Positions 8,696-19,087 of a DNA stretch of 32,321 nucleotides are shown here, one piece after another. Numbering within the stretch: position 1 is the first letter of the stretch; each line of letters begins with the position of its first letter. Under the pieces are notes generated by a model that made no database searches, was not told the origin of the DNA, and was given only the letters and a program-made list of their open reading frames with translations. The position numbers and the translations under genes are program-made. The stretch comes from Fretibacterium sp. OH1220_COT-178 (lineage in GTDB: Bacteria > Synergistota > Synergistia > Synergistales > Aminobacteriaceae): assembly GCF_003860125.1 (NCBI RefSeq), contig NZ_RQYL01000030.1, forward strand, positions 1-32,321, given 5' to 3'.

Positions 8696-9328
8696 ATGCT
8701 TGATTTGAGTTCATTCAACTATATGCAGTTGGACGCCATCCGGGAGGTCGGCAACATCGGCACGGGAAATGCGGCGACCGCGCTGTCGAAGCTCCTTTGC
8801 CGCATGATCGACATGGACGTACCGAAGGCGGAGCTCGTCTCGATATACGAGCTGTCCCAGCATTACGGCGACCCCATGGAGCTCATCGCGGCGGTGTTCG
8901 TCCGTTCCCTGGGGGATTTCGGGTGCAGCCTGATCTTCATCCAGAAGGAGGAGGACGCCCGGATGATGGTCGACCTGCTGCTGAAGCAGCAGTTCGGGGA
9001 TTCCGTCCCCCCCGATCTTCCGCAGGAGATGACCGACAGTGCCCTGACCGAGGTGGGCAACATCATCCTGAGCTCCTTCCTCAACGCCATCAACCTTCTG
9101 ATCGGGACCCAGCATCAGATCTCGGTGCCCGGTGTCGCGCACGACATGCTGGCCTCGATCCTCGACGTGGTCGCCTCCATCTTCGGCCAGATGGGGGAGA
9201 TGGCTCTGGTGGTGAACACCCAGCTTCGCGTCGAGGGGACGGGGGGCGAGCCCATCTCCGGCAACATCATCATGCTGCCGGACCCCGACGCCCTCGAGCT
9301 CTTGCTGAGAAAGTTGCAGGTGCTTTAG
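8696..9328 (+). CDS. cheC: CheY-P phosphatase CheC
   Basis: CheC hydrolyses phosphorylated CheY and binds CheD, linking signal termination to receptor adaptation. The 210-residue protein carries both CheC/FliY-type signatures, each with the Glu and Asn expected of an active centre: AIREVGNIGTGNAATAL near the start and LTEVGNIILSSFLNA in the second half. Two centres of this kind fit CheC rather than the single-site CheX. GCGGAGG (8684-8690) precedes the ATG by 5 nt. The stop is followed by cheD after 2 nt, matching the strong cheC-cheD pairing seen in Firmicutes and Thermotoga. Confidence 0.94.
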   Translation: MLDLSSFNYMQLDAIREVGNIGTGNAATALSKLLCRMIDMDVPKAELVSIYELSQHYGDPMELIAAVFVRSLGDFGCSLIFIQKEEDARMMVDLLLKQQFGDSVPPDLPQEMTDSALTEVGNIILSSFLNAINLLIGTQHQISVPGVAHDMLASILDVVASIFGQMGEMALVVNTQLRVEGTGGEPISGNIIMLPDPDALELLLRKLQVL

Positions 9329-9330
9329 CC

Positions 9331-9819
9331 ATGGAAAATGCCTACCACGTGGGAATGGCCGACCTGGTGGTCGTCAGCGCTCCTGCGAAGTTGGTGACCC
9401 TGGGGCTGGGCTCCTGCATCGGGCTGGTGGTCTTCGACAGCGTGGCCAAGGTTGCCGGCATGGTCCACATCATGCTTCCCGACAGCCGAGGGGCGAAGAC
9501 GATCGAGAAGGTGGGGAAGTTCGCGGACACGGCGGTGCCCGCCCTTCTCGACGAGATGATCAAGAAGGGCGCCTCGAAGGCCCGCATGAAGGCGAAGATC
9601 GCCGGAGGCGCTCAGATGTTCGCCCTGCCCGGGGCCCAGACGGATTTTCTGGCGGTGGGCGCCCGAAACGTCAAGGAGACGACGGATATGCTCGCCAAGG
9701 TGGGGATTCCCCTGATCGCCTCGGACACGGGCGGAAACAAGGGGCGCACCGTGGAGTTCTCCACGGACAACTGGATTCTGACGATCAAGACCCTGGGCAA
9801 GGGGAAGTCGGAGATATAG
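9331..9819 (+). CDS. cheD: Chemoreceptor glutamine deamidase CheD
   Basis: CheD deamidates specific receptor glutamines and, when bound by CheC, enhances CheC phosphatase activity. Cys29 in GLGSCIGL and His46 in GMVHIMLP are the catalytic pair of the family. SDTGGNKGRTVEFSTD near the C-terminus is also typical. At 162 aa it is full length. The ATG lies 2 nt after the cheC stop with only a weak GCAGG site, so translation is probably coupled to cheC. Confidence 0.95.
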   Translation: MENAYHVGMADLVVVSAPAKLVTLGLGSCIGLVVFDSVAKVAGMVHIMLPDSRGAKTIEKVGKFADTAVPALLDEMIKKGASKARMKAKIAGGAQMFALPGAQTDFLAVGARNVKETTDMLAKVGIPLIASDTGGNKGRTVEFSTDNWILTIKTLGKGKSEI

Positions 9820-9871
9820 GTCCTTCCTTGACCGAAGGGGCCGAGGAGATGGAGGACGGGAGGGAGATTCC

Positions 9872-10627
9872 TTGAGCCTTGAAGCCTCCGATGCCGAGTT
9901 GTGGGAGGAGTACGCGCGGTCGCCCACGCCGGCGTGCCGGGAGCGGATTGTCAAACGCTACCTTCCCCTGATCAAATATGTGGTTGGGAGGATGACGGTT
10001 ACCCCGCCGCCGGGCCTGGACTACGAGGACTTGTGGAGTTTCGGCATCTTCGGCCTGCTGGATGCGATCGAGCGTTTCGACCTTTCCAAGGGGTTTTCCT
10101 TCCGGACCTTCGCCGTTCCCCGGATTCGGGGGGCCGTCCTGGACGAACTCCGCAAGTGCGACTGGGTCTCCCGGACCGGCCGGGAAAAGCTCCAGAGGCT
10201 GAACAGGGCCTCGGAAAAGGTGCTCAGGGATCGGGGCCGTCTGCGCGACGACTGGGTCATGGAGGAGATGGGCGTCGACGAGAAGGCCTATCGCGAGGTG
10301 CTGGAGCTGTCGAGCCGAAGCTACGTCGCCTCCCTGGACGAGGTCATGGAGCTCGAGGATGGGGAGGTCTCCCTGGAGGGGATCCTCTCCGACGGCCGGG
10401 AGGGCGCTGTGGAGCTCCTGGACCGCGAGGACGAGCTGAAGCGGGTCGTCGACGCGATGAAGCAGCTTCCCGAGCGGGAGGTTCAGGTCCTGTCGCTCTA
10501 CTACTACGAGGGGCTTGCCCTCAAGGAGATCGGCCGGGTCCTGGGCGTGACGGAGTCTCGGGTCTCCCAGATCCACGGGCGCGCTCTCTCCGCTCTCAGG
10601 GCGATCCTCAGGGTGAACGTAGGCTGA
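9872..10627 (+). CDS. fliA: FliA/WhiG-type RNA polymerase sigma factor (sigma-28, SigD-like)
   Basis: This is a group 3 sigma factor expected to drive late flagellar and chemotaxis genes. Region 2 is clear: RYLPLIKYVVGRM, then DLWSFGIFGLLDAIERFD and FRTFAVPRIRGAVLDELRKCDW. A shorter region 3 follows, and region 4 is QLPEREVQVLSLYYYEGLALKEIG with a helix-turn-helix (GVTESRVSQIHGRAL). The TTG start is set by GGGAGGGA (9859 onward), with about 6 nt spacing. Its place after cheD matches sigD in the Bacillus fla/che operon. No anti-sigma factor FlgM is visible nearby. Confidence 0.93.
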   Translation: MSLEASDAELWEEYARSPTPACRERIVKRYLPLIKYVVGRMTVTPPPGLDYEDLWSFGIFGLLDAIERFDLSKGFSFRTFAVPRIRGAVLDELRKCDWVSRTGREKLQRLNRASEKVLRDRGRLRDDWVMEEMGVDEKAYREVLELSSRSYVASLDEVMELEDGEVSLEGILSDGREGAVELLDREDELKRVVDAMKQLPEREVQVLSLYYYEGLALKEIGRVLGVTESRVSQIHGRALSALRAILRVNVG

Positions 10628-10718
10628 TTTTTCGGAAGGGTTTCGTTTCCCGCGGCGAGGTTCTTGCGCGGCGGAGGCGTCGAGGAGGCCGGCAAAACCG
10701 ACCAAGGAGGGTGCGGCT

Positions 10719-12314
10719 TTGTGCGAGGAAATTCTGAAGCTGGAGGCGGATGATCGGGGGGTATGGATCTCGGCCCTGAAGGACGGGTTCTCCCAGGCCG
10801 AGGCGCTTGCGTTCCTCAGAAAAAACGGGGTACGGAAATACGATGCGCGGCTCCTCGAGGAGTTCCTTCGGGAGAAGAGCCGGACCCCGTTTCGGATAGC
10901 GCCCCGGGATCCCCTTCAGGAGAAGGAGGGCCGGGTCCTGATTCGTCTGGCGAGGGACAACATGTACGCCACGGCGACCCTGGAGGCCCCCTTTTTCACG
11001 AAGCCCTGGCCGACCGAGCGGGACGTGAGGGACGCCCTCGCCCAGAAGGGGGTCGTCTTCGGCATTGACGACTCCGCCATTGCGGCGTTGGTCGCGGACA
11101 GGCCGCTGGACGACTCCACGGTCGTCGCGCAGGGGACCCCACCGCGCGACGGTCGGCACGCCAGGATCGAACTTCTGGTCGACCCCGAGAGGCCCCCGGA
11201 GGTCGGAGAGGACGAGAGGGTCGACCACTGGAGCCGAACGACCCTTGTCAGCGTCCTCAAGGGCCAGGAAATTGCGGTGAAGCACCCGGCCGTGCCCGGG
11301 GTGGACGGGACCACCGTCATCGGCTCGCCGATCAGGACGGCGGCGGTGAAGGACGTCTCGTTTCCCGCCGGGGACGGGCTGGAGACGGCCGAGGGGAACG
11401 AGCTTTCCCTGGTCGCGGCGGTCGACGGACAGCTGGCCTGGAAGAACCGCAAGCTGACGGTGGTCCCTGAAATCGAGATTTCGGGGGACGTCGATTTCGG
11501 CGTCGGCAGCATCGACTTCACGGGGACGGTCCGCATCAAGGGGGCCGTCCGGGAGGGCTTTCACGTCGTCTCCTCGGGCGACATCGAGATCAACGAGATG
11601 GTCGAGGGAGCCCGCGTGGAGAGCCAGTCCGACATCGTCATTCACGGCGGCGTCCGCGGGATGTCCAAGGGCATGATTCGGGCGGCGGGCGACGTCACCC
11701 TCGGCTTCGCGGATCAGGCCACCATCCGCAGCGGGGGGACCGTCTCCGTCAAGAACGCTCTCCTCCACAGTCAGGTGACCGCCCAGAGGGCCGTCATCGT
11801 CATGGGAGGGCCCAAGGCCCAGATCGCGGGCGGCAGGGTCGAGGCCGGGGTGGAGGTCTCCTGCCAGATTCTGGGAAGCGAGATGGGGACCCGGACCGAG
11901 ATCGTGGTTGGAATTCCTCCCGAGCAGCTCGAGCGCCGGCGCCTCCTTCAGGCCGACGTCGCGCAGAACAACGACAACCTGGCGAAGCTCGAGGCCAATA
12001 TCGTATTTTTGAAAAAGCTCGAGGCCGCAGGGCAGCTCGACGACCAGAAGCGGGCGATGCTGTTGTCGGCCACGAAGATGAAATTCCAGATACAGGCGGC
12101 CCTGAAGCCGATGACTGAGGAGCTCAAGGCCCTCGAGGAGGGCATCGAATCCTTCCGTGTGAAGGGGGTCGTGCGGGCCCGGGACATCTGTTATCCCGGG
12201 GTTCAGATCTCCCTCCGCGGCGTTTCCTACGTGGTGCGGGAGGCCTGCAGGTTCAGCTCCTTCGTCGTGGAGAACGGCTCGGTCGTCCTGAAACCCTTCG
12301 ATTACCAGCCTTGA
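10719..12314 (+). CDS. FapA (flagellar assembly protein A, DUF342 family)
   Basis: The 531-residue product matches the FapA/DUF342 family, often found in or next to motility operons; its biochemical role is not established. An N-terminal region (about 1-60) precedes the conserved body with HPAVPGVDGTTVIG and VAAVDGQL. A long repetitive beta-rich middle follows, with GDVDFGVGSIDFTGTVRIKG and successive Gly-Asp turns that suggest a beta-helix. A coiled coil (about 395-480) comes next, and then a short beta tail. The TTG start is chosen for the near-perfect AAGGAGG at 10704-10710, 8 nt upstream. It follows the sigma factor after 91 nt, in which I see no other gene. Confidence 0.85.
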   Translation: MCEEILKLEADDRGVWISALKDGFSQAEALAFLRKNGVRKYDARLLEEFLREKSRTPFRIAPRDPLQEKEGRVLIRLARDNMYATATLEAPFFTKPWPTERDVRDALAQKGVVFGIDDSAIAALVADRPLDDSTVVAQGTPPRDGRHARIELLVDPERPPEVGEDERVDHWSRTTLVSVLKGQEIAVKHPAVPGVDGTTVIGSPIRTAAVKDVSFPAGDGLETAEGNELSLVAAVDGQLAWKNRKLTVVPEIEISGDVDFGVGSIDFTGTVRIKGAVREGFHVVSSGDIEINEMVEGARVESQSDIVIHGGVRGMSKGMIRAAGDVTLGFADQATIRSGGTVSVKNALLHSQVTAQRAVIVMGGPKAQIAGGRVEAGVEVSCQILGSEMGTRTEIVVGIPPEQLERRRLLQADVAQNNDNLAKLEANIVFLKKLEAAGQLDDQKRAMLLSATKMKFQIQAALKPMTEELKALEEGIESFRVKGVVRARDICYPGVQISLRGVSYVVREACRFSSFVVENGSVVLKPFDYQP

Positions 12315-12331
12315 CCTTTGACGGAGCCGCC

Positions 12332-12346
12332 CCCCTCGCGGAGGGG
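12332..12346 (+). other. GC-rich hairpin between fapA and the next ORF
   Basis: CCCCTC (12332-12337) and GAGGGG (12341-12346) form a perfect 6-bp stem with a GCG loop. No T-run follows, so it is not a standard terminator. It could slow the polymerase or protect mRNA between fapA and the small downstream ORF. Confidence 0.3.
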
Positions 12347-12382
12347 CCGGCGGCCCTGGCCCGATGGTGAGGAGGTGTTCCT

Positions 12383-12709
12383 TTGGTTCAGCCCATAAGC
12401 CTTTTGATGGCCCACTTCAACGTGGAACACAGCGCTCAGGTTTCCAGGGAGGCCCTTGCCGCGGCCCAGCAGACCGGGCAGGGGCACGAGGTGGTCCAGG
12501 AGAGCGTGAGGCGCACCCAGATGGTGCAGGCCGGCGCGGCCGCCGCCGAGGTGCGGAAGGTGCAGCGCCGGGACGAGGACGAGCAGCGGGAGCGTCGCCG
12601 GGACGAGGGACGCGATTCCTTCAGCCGTTCGGCTCGGTCCGCCGGAGGTGAGGAGGAGGGCCGTGAGGAGAAGGGGACAGCCTCCGGTTCCTTCGATTTT
12701 TACGCCTGA
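12383..12709 (+). CDS. Small charged protein of unknown function in the motility cluster
   Basis: This encodes 108 residues with no domain I recognise. A short hydrophobic N-terminus (MVQPISLLMAHF) is followed by a Gln/Ala-rich middle and a highly charged Arg/Glu/Asp region (about 58-100), probably disordered. It ends with the small hydrophobic tail GSFDFYA. The TTG start is supported by GAGGAGGTG just upstream (about 12369-12377). Small Gln/charge-rich proteins follow fapA-like genes in some Firmicutes, and this may be the counterpart, but that is inference. Codon use and direction match the cluster. Confidence 0.65.
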   Translation: MVQPISLLMAHFNVEHSAQVSREALAAAQQTGQGHEVVQESVRRTQMVQAGAAAAEVRKVQRRDEDEQRERRRDEGRDSFSRSARSAGGEEEGREEKGTASGSFDFYA

Positions 12710-12772
12710 CCCGGGAGAGCGGGGAAGCGGACGGCCGAGGATTTTGTCCTGATGAGGTGAAAGGGGAAGCGG

Positions 12773-13321
12773 ATGGCGTCATCGAACAACAGCTTGGGAT
12801 ACGTCGTCGTCGAGGGGGCCGAGGGGCAGTTCCGCGGAGCCTCGCTCGTCGTCGACCTGCGGGGGATACCGATGGATTTCCGCTATACCGATCCGATCCG
12901 CCCCTCGCGGCTCGAACGCATCCTCTACGGCAGCGCGCTGGACGTCTATTTGCGCGAGGAGCTGATTTTGCAGAGCCTGATCGGTGCGGTCGAGGCCAAC
13001 CCGCCGCTTTGGATCTGTTGCGAGGCGGACCTTACGGTCCCTCTGAAGACGGCGGGCAAGGGAAAGGCCCTGTGTCTTTCCGCGTCCACCCACGCTCCGC
13101 TCGAGGCGGCGGGGAGCGTGGAACCCACGGGGGAGCCCGAGGTCGTGCTGGTTCAGGCGGATTCCGTCAGCGCCCCCCTGCGCGCCGCCTTTCCGCCGGG
13201 CACACGGCCCGAGGAGATCAGGCAGGTTGCCGAGATGCTGGTCGATGCGGCCCGGACGATGGAGCTCCTGGAGCCCTTCGGCCGCATTCAGAAGGCGCTG
13301 GTCTCCCTGTCCGAGGAGTAG
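12773..13321 (+). CDS. Unknown protein, 182 aa, motility cluster
   Basis: I do not recognise this family. The protein is soluble, with no signal peptide or membrane segment. It has a beta-rich first half (YVVVEGAEGQFRGASLVVDLRG), a middle segment with a CC pair (PPLWICCEAD) and a helical C-terminus (TRPEEIRQVAEMLVDAARTMELL). The start ATG is preceded by AGGGGAAG at a suitable distance. It is followed after 8 nt by another unknown gene. Its position at the end of the fla/che cluster suggests a motility-linked or co-transcribed role, but nothing in the sequence proves it. Confidence 0.7.
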   Translation: MASSNNSLGYVVVEGAEGQFRGASLVVDLRGIPMDFRYTDPIRPSRLERILYGSALDVYLREELILQSLIGAVEANPPLWICCEADLTVPLKTAGKGKALCLSASTHAPLEAAGSVEPTGEPEVVLVQADSVSAPLRAAFPPGTRPEEIRQVAEMLVDAARTMELLEPFGRIQKALVSLSEE

Positions 13322-13329
13322 GCGTTTCC

Positions 13330-13905
13330 TTGTCCCTGTCGGAGATTCGGGATTACCTCTCGCGGCACTTTCTGGGGCGCGTCAAAGTCCATCGTCGCGT
13401 CGCGGCCCTGCCCGCTCCGGCTGTGCTGCCCCTGCGGCGCGAGGTGGCAACCCACGCGGTCCGCACGCATGCCAGGGTCCTGTCGGCCGAACTTCTTCCC
13501 ATCGGTGGCCTGAATTGCTCGAGCCGTGATTTCCGTTTCTCCTCCGAGCTCGTCCGGGTGAAGGGGAGCCGCATCACGCGTTATGCTCCCCGGGAGCTTC
13601 GGATCGGGACGGCCCGGCCCCTGCGGGCATCCGTCCGTGCGGAGCTGAAGAGGGCGCAGGTCCTGCCTCAGGAGCGACGGAATCGCCTGCAGTGGCAGAA
13701 AGCCCGCCCGGCCGAGCCGGGCGTCATGGTTTTGGCCTGGTACGGTCCGATCGTGGAGGGGGCCGTCGCCAAGCTGACCCTGAATAAGCAGCGGGGGACG
13801 CTCCTGATCTGGTATAATCCCCAGAGCAGGCATTTCAACCCCAGGGGCCTGTACCTCTGTCGTCGGCTTGGGGTTCGGGAAAAGCCGGAATGGCGTTGGG
13901 TTTGA
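13330..13905 (+). CDS. Unknown basic protein, 191 aa, last gene of the motility cluster
   Basis: The protein is rich in Arg (RVKVHRRVAALPAP and SVRAELKRAQVLPQ) with no recognised domain. The C-terminal half contains VMVLAWYGPIVEGAVAKLTL and LLIWYNPQSRHFNPRG, which look like beta strands. There is no membrane segment or signal peptide. I set the start at TTG 13330, 8 nt after the previous stop, with GAGGAG (about 13314-13319) as ribosome binding site. The longer open frame upstream overlaps the previous gene and is not real. Function is unknown; basic charge could suit nucleic-acid or membrane-surface binding, which is speculation. Confidence 0.65.
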   Translation: MSLSEIRDYLSRHFLGRVKVHRRVAALPAPAVLPLRREVATHAVRTHARVLSAELLPIGGLNCSSRDFRFSSELVRVKGSRITRYAPRELRIGTARPLRASVRAELKRAQVLPQERRNRLQWQKARPAEPGVMVLAWYGPIVEGAVAKLTLNKQRGTLLIWYNPQSRHFNPRGLYLCRRLGVREKPEWRWV

Positions 13906-13945
13906 CGTTGTCCCCGGAAGGGCGCCCGGGCAAGAGCGCGCTCCT

Positions 13946-13951
13946 TATAAT
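13946..13951 (+). promoter_or_regulatory. Possible -10 box for the S1-domain gene
   Basis: A perfect TATAAT lies 24 nt before the ATG of the S1 gene. No -35-like hexamer is at 16-18 nt; TTGACG at 13902-13907 is too far away (38 nt). This would be a start point independent of the motility cluster if real. Confidence 0.35.
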
Positions 13952-13975
13952 ACGCTTGGGAGGTTCGTAATTCGC

Positions 13976-14401
13976 ATGACTGAGGAGAAGAAGGCGGAGA
14001 CGTCTTCGGTGCGGGTGGGGGATTTGGCGGAGTGCACGGTGGAGCAGATCATGCCCTACGGTGCTTTTGTCCGTTTGCCTACGGGGCAGAGGGGGATGAT
14101 CCACATCTCCGAGCTCTCGTTCAACTTCGTGAAGAAGGTGGAGGATGTTCTCTCGCTGCAGCAGAACATCAAGGCTCGGGTCATCAAGATCGACGAGAAG
14201 GGGCGCATCGACCTCTCCTTGAAGAAGGTCGAGGAACGTCCCCTGATCCAGGCCCCGGCCTCCCGCGAGGAAAAGGACAGCTTCGAGAAGAAGATGGCCT
14301 TCTTCCTCAAGACGAGCGAGGCCAAGATCGCGGACCTCAACAGCAAGATGAACGCCTCCAAGTCCGGTCGGAAGAAGTCGGGGGGACGTCCCAGAGGGTA
14401 G
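13976..14401 (+). CDS. S1-domain RNA-binding protein (GSP13/YabR-like)
   Basis: A single S1 OB-fold domain fills residues ~12-80: VGDLAECTVEQIMPYGAFVRL, then GMIHISELS and IKARVIKIDEKGRIDLSLKK, all classic S1 positions. A Lys-rich helical tail follows (FEKKMAFFLKTSEAKIADL), ending in SGRKKSGGRPRG. Small proteins of this kind associate with ribosomes or RNA in Firmicutes (GSP13, YabR); the exact role here is inferred. I use ATG 13976 with GGGAGG at 13958-13963; an upstream extension to 13868 overlaps the preceding gene and adds no conserved sequence. Confidence 0.85.
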   Translation: MTEEKKAETSSVRVGDLAECTVEQIMPYGAFVRLPTGQRGMIHISELSFNFVKKVEDVLSLQQNIKARVIKIDEKGRIDLSLKKVEERPLIQAPASREEKDSFEKKMAFFLKTSEAKIADLNSKMNASKSGRKKSGGRPRG

Positions 14402-14494
14402 TGCCCCGTTACGGCTTGGGTGTCCCGCCGTTTCGCGCCGTGCGGGATCGGGGAAAGGTGTCCTTTGGAGCGGGCTCGGGGAGGGCGCTTTAGG

Positions 14495-15091
14495 GTGGAC
14501 GTGTGTTTCGGTTTTCCCGGGGGGCGGACGCCTCCCTTTTTTTATAGGACCCTTCGCCCCGGGGAGCTGAGGGCGTTGGAGCGGCGGATGGAGGGGCATC
14601 GCTTCGACCCGTCCCTGATCCTGGGGGTGGGGCGTCCCTGCCGGTTTGGGGGCGCGCGCGTCCTCGTCTGCGCCCCTCTCGCCGGCCTGCGTCCCTTTCC
14701 AACGACCTTCTGGCTCGTCTGCCCCTGGCTGTTGCGTAAAATCGGGACGGTCGAGGCCCACGGGGGCGTCCGCCGCCTGGAGGATTGGCTGACGCGATGG
14801 GCGCCCGAAGCGTGGCGTCCGTACAATCGGGACCATCAGCTTCTTCGTCTGAAGCTGATGAGCCCTCTGGATCGGGAGCTGCTGCGCCGCTTCCGCCCCG
14901 GAGTCCTGGAGCGGCTGAGGCTCGGAGGGGTCGGGGGAATTCGCTACGGAGCGGAGATCCGCGTGAAGTGCGTGCACCTCCAGACGGCCTCGTGGCTCGG
15001 GCTCTCGCGGCACCCCGGGGAGCCTTGGCTGGTCGCGGAGGGGCTGGATGGGGATTGTGGCGGCGAGATGGTCCGCCTGTGTCTTGAATGA
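14495..15091 (+). CDS. DUF501 family protein
   Basis: The 198-residue protein matches DUF501, a conserved family of unknown function best known from Actinobacteria. Diagnostic stretches are FPTTFWLVCPWLLRKIGTVE, GGVRRLE, YNRDH and the C-terminal GGIRYGAEIRVKCVHLQTA with an adjacent Cys-His. An N-terminal Cys (GRPCRFGG) is also typical. I choose GTG 14495 because GGGGAGGG (14478-14485) precedes it by 9 nt; a longer form from 14420 lacks a good site. It lies 15 nt before argH. Co-transcription with argH is likely, but no link to arginine synthesis is known to me. Confidence 0.8.
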   Translation: MDVCFGFPGGRTPPFFYRTLRPGELRALERRMEGHRFDPSLILGVGRPCRFGGARVLVCAPLAGLRPFPTTFWLVCPWLLRKIGTVEAHGGVRRLEDWLTRWAPEAWRPYNRDHQLLRLKLMSPLDRELLRRFRPGVLERLRLGGVGGIRYGAEIRVKCVHLQTASWLGLSRHPGEPWLVAEGLDGDCGGEMVRLCLE

Positions 15092-15106
15092 CGGAGGGTG
15101 ATGCGG

Positions 15107-16519
15107 ATGTGGAAGGGGCGCTTTGGTGAGGACACCGCGCAGGTGCTGCAGAAGTTCGGCCAGTCCCTGGATCTGGACTGGCGCATGGCCGGGCACGACG
15201 TGCGGGGCAGCGTCGCCCACGTGAGGATGCTGGGGGCCGTGGGGCTGCTGAGCGCCGAGGAGGCCGCCAGGATCGAGGCGGGGCTGATGCGGGTCCTGGA
15301 GGAGATCCGGTCCGGCGCGCTCGAGCCCTCCGAGTCGCTGGAGGACGTTCACATGAACGTCGAGAACCGGCTGACGGCTCTAGAGCCCTCGGGGGCCCGT
15401 CTGCACACGGGCCGCAGCCGCAACGACCAGACCGCGACGACCGTGCGCCTCTACCTGCGGGACCGGCTTCTGGCCCTCGAAGAGGCGCTGCACGGTCTCC
15501 TGGCGGTGCTTTTGGACCGGGCGGAGCGCCATCGTCCCGTCATCGTCTCGGGCTACACGCACCTCCAGCAGGCGCAGCCCATCTCCCTCGGCCACTACTG
15601 GATGGCCTGGTTCGAGGCTTTTTTCAGGGACTGCGGACGCCTCGACTTCGCCCTGGACGCGCTGAACGAGTGCCCGCTGGGCGCCGGGGCGCTGGCGGGG
15701 TCCACGCTGCCCCTGGACCGGGAGATGACCGCGCGGCTGCTGGGCTTCGACCGCCCGACGCGCAACAGCCTGGACACGGTCGCCCAGCGGGACTACATGG
15801 CGGACTACCACCACTTCGCCGCGCTCTTCGCCGTGCACGTCTCCCGGCTTGCGGAGGACCTCATCATCTGGAGCACGCAGGAGTTCGGGTGGCTGAGGCT
15901 TCCGGACGCCTTCTGCACGGGGTCCAGCATGATGCCGCAGAAGAAGAATCCGGACGTCCTGGAGCTGGTCCGGGGCAGGACCGGCCAGGTGCTCGGGCAC
16001 ATGATGGACCTGCTGGTCACGCTGAAGGGGCTGCCCATGACCTACGACCGCGACCTTCAGGAGGACAAGCGCGGGCTCTGGGCCTCGATCGGCACGGTGG
16101 AGTCGGTCCTGGAGGTGCTGACGCCGATGCTCGCCCGGACCGAGGCGGACGAGGCGGCGGCACGGGCCGGCCTGGAGAAGGGGTTCGCTCTGGCGACCGA
16201 CGTTGCGGAGTACCTGGTGCTGAAGGGCGTCCCGTTCCGCGAGGCGCACTGGAAGGTCGGCAGGCTGGTGAAGCACTGCATCGAGAGAGGAATCCGATTC
16301 GAGGACCTGACCCCGGAGGCGTGGCGGGAGCAGATCCCGGAGGCCGGTCCGGACGTTTTGGAACTGCTCTCCCTGGAGGCGAGCGTGGAGCGCCGGAACA
16401 CCTACGGCGGTACGGGCTTCCGGCAGGTCGCGCTGCGCATCGCGGAGGGACGGGAGCGCCTGGCCGCTCGGCAAGACGCGCTGGCGGAGAGGCGAGGCCG
16501 TCTGGAACGGCAAACGTAA
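15107..16519 (+). CDS. argH: Argininosuccinate lyase
   Basis: ArgH cleaves argininosuccinate to arginine and fumarate, the last step of arginine synthesis. The protein starts MWKGRF and shows the fumarase-superfamily motifs: GRSRNDQ, YTHLQQAQPISLGHY and the signature GSSMMPQKKNP at about residues 272-282 with the catalytic Ser. The ATG at 15107 sits 9 nt from GGAGG (15093-15097), while in-frame GTG 15098 and ATG 15101 are too close to it. At 470 aa it is full length. No other arg gene is in the window. The gene ends at a hairpin shared with clpC. Confidence 0.96.
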   Translation: MWKGRFGEDTAQVLQKFGQSLDLDWRMAGHDVRGSVAHVRMLGAVGLLSAEEAARIEAGLMRVLEEIRSGALEPSESLEDVHMNVENRLTALEPSGARLHTGRSRNDQTATTVRLYLRDRLLALEEALHGLLAVLLDRAERHRPVIVSGYTHLQQAQPISLGHYWMAWFEAFFRDCGRLDFALDALNECPLGAGALAGSTLPLDREMTARLLGFDRPTRNSLDTVAQRDYMADYHHFAALFAVHVSRLAEDLIIWSTQEFGWLRLPDAFCTGSSMMPQKKNPDVLELVRGRTGQVLGHMMDLLVTLKGLPMTYDRDLQEDKRGLWASIGTVESVLEVLTPMLARTEADEAAARAGLEKGFALATDVAEYLVLKGVPFREAHWKVGRLVKHCIERGIRFEDLTPEAWREQIPEAGPDVLELLSLEASVERRNTYGGTGFRQVALRIAEGRERLAARQDALAERRGRLERQT

Positions 16520-16527
16520 AGGGCCAA

Positions 16528-16565
16528 ACGACGAAGCCCCGGCCTTGTCGGCCGGGGCTTCGTCG

Positions 16566-16566
<1 letters not shown>
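16528..16566. terminator. Shared hairpin between convergent argH and clpC
   Basis: A perfect 17-bp stem (16528-16544 with 16550-16566) encloses a 5-nt loop, 8 nt after the argH stop. Its right arm reaches the first base of the clpC stop codon (16566-16568). The symmetric GC-rich stem could stop transcription from both sides. Only short T-rich tracts flank it, so efficiency is inferred. Confidence 0.75.
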
Positions 16567-19052
<2,486 letters not shown>

Positions 19053-19087
19053 GGCTGTGCGTTCTCCTTGAAAAAAAGTGATCGGTT

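Noticed and set aside
13902-13951. TTGACG plus TATAAT as a complete promoter
   Set aside because: The hexamers are 38 nt apart, far beyond the 16-18 nt needed; only the -10 box is kept as a weak call.
14420-14494. N-terminal extension of the DUF501 protein
   Set aside because: No good ribosome site precedes GTG 14420 and the extra residues look random, whereas GTG 14495 has GGGGAGGG at 9 nt.
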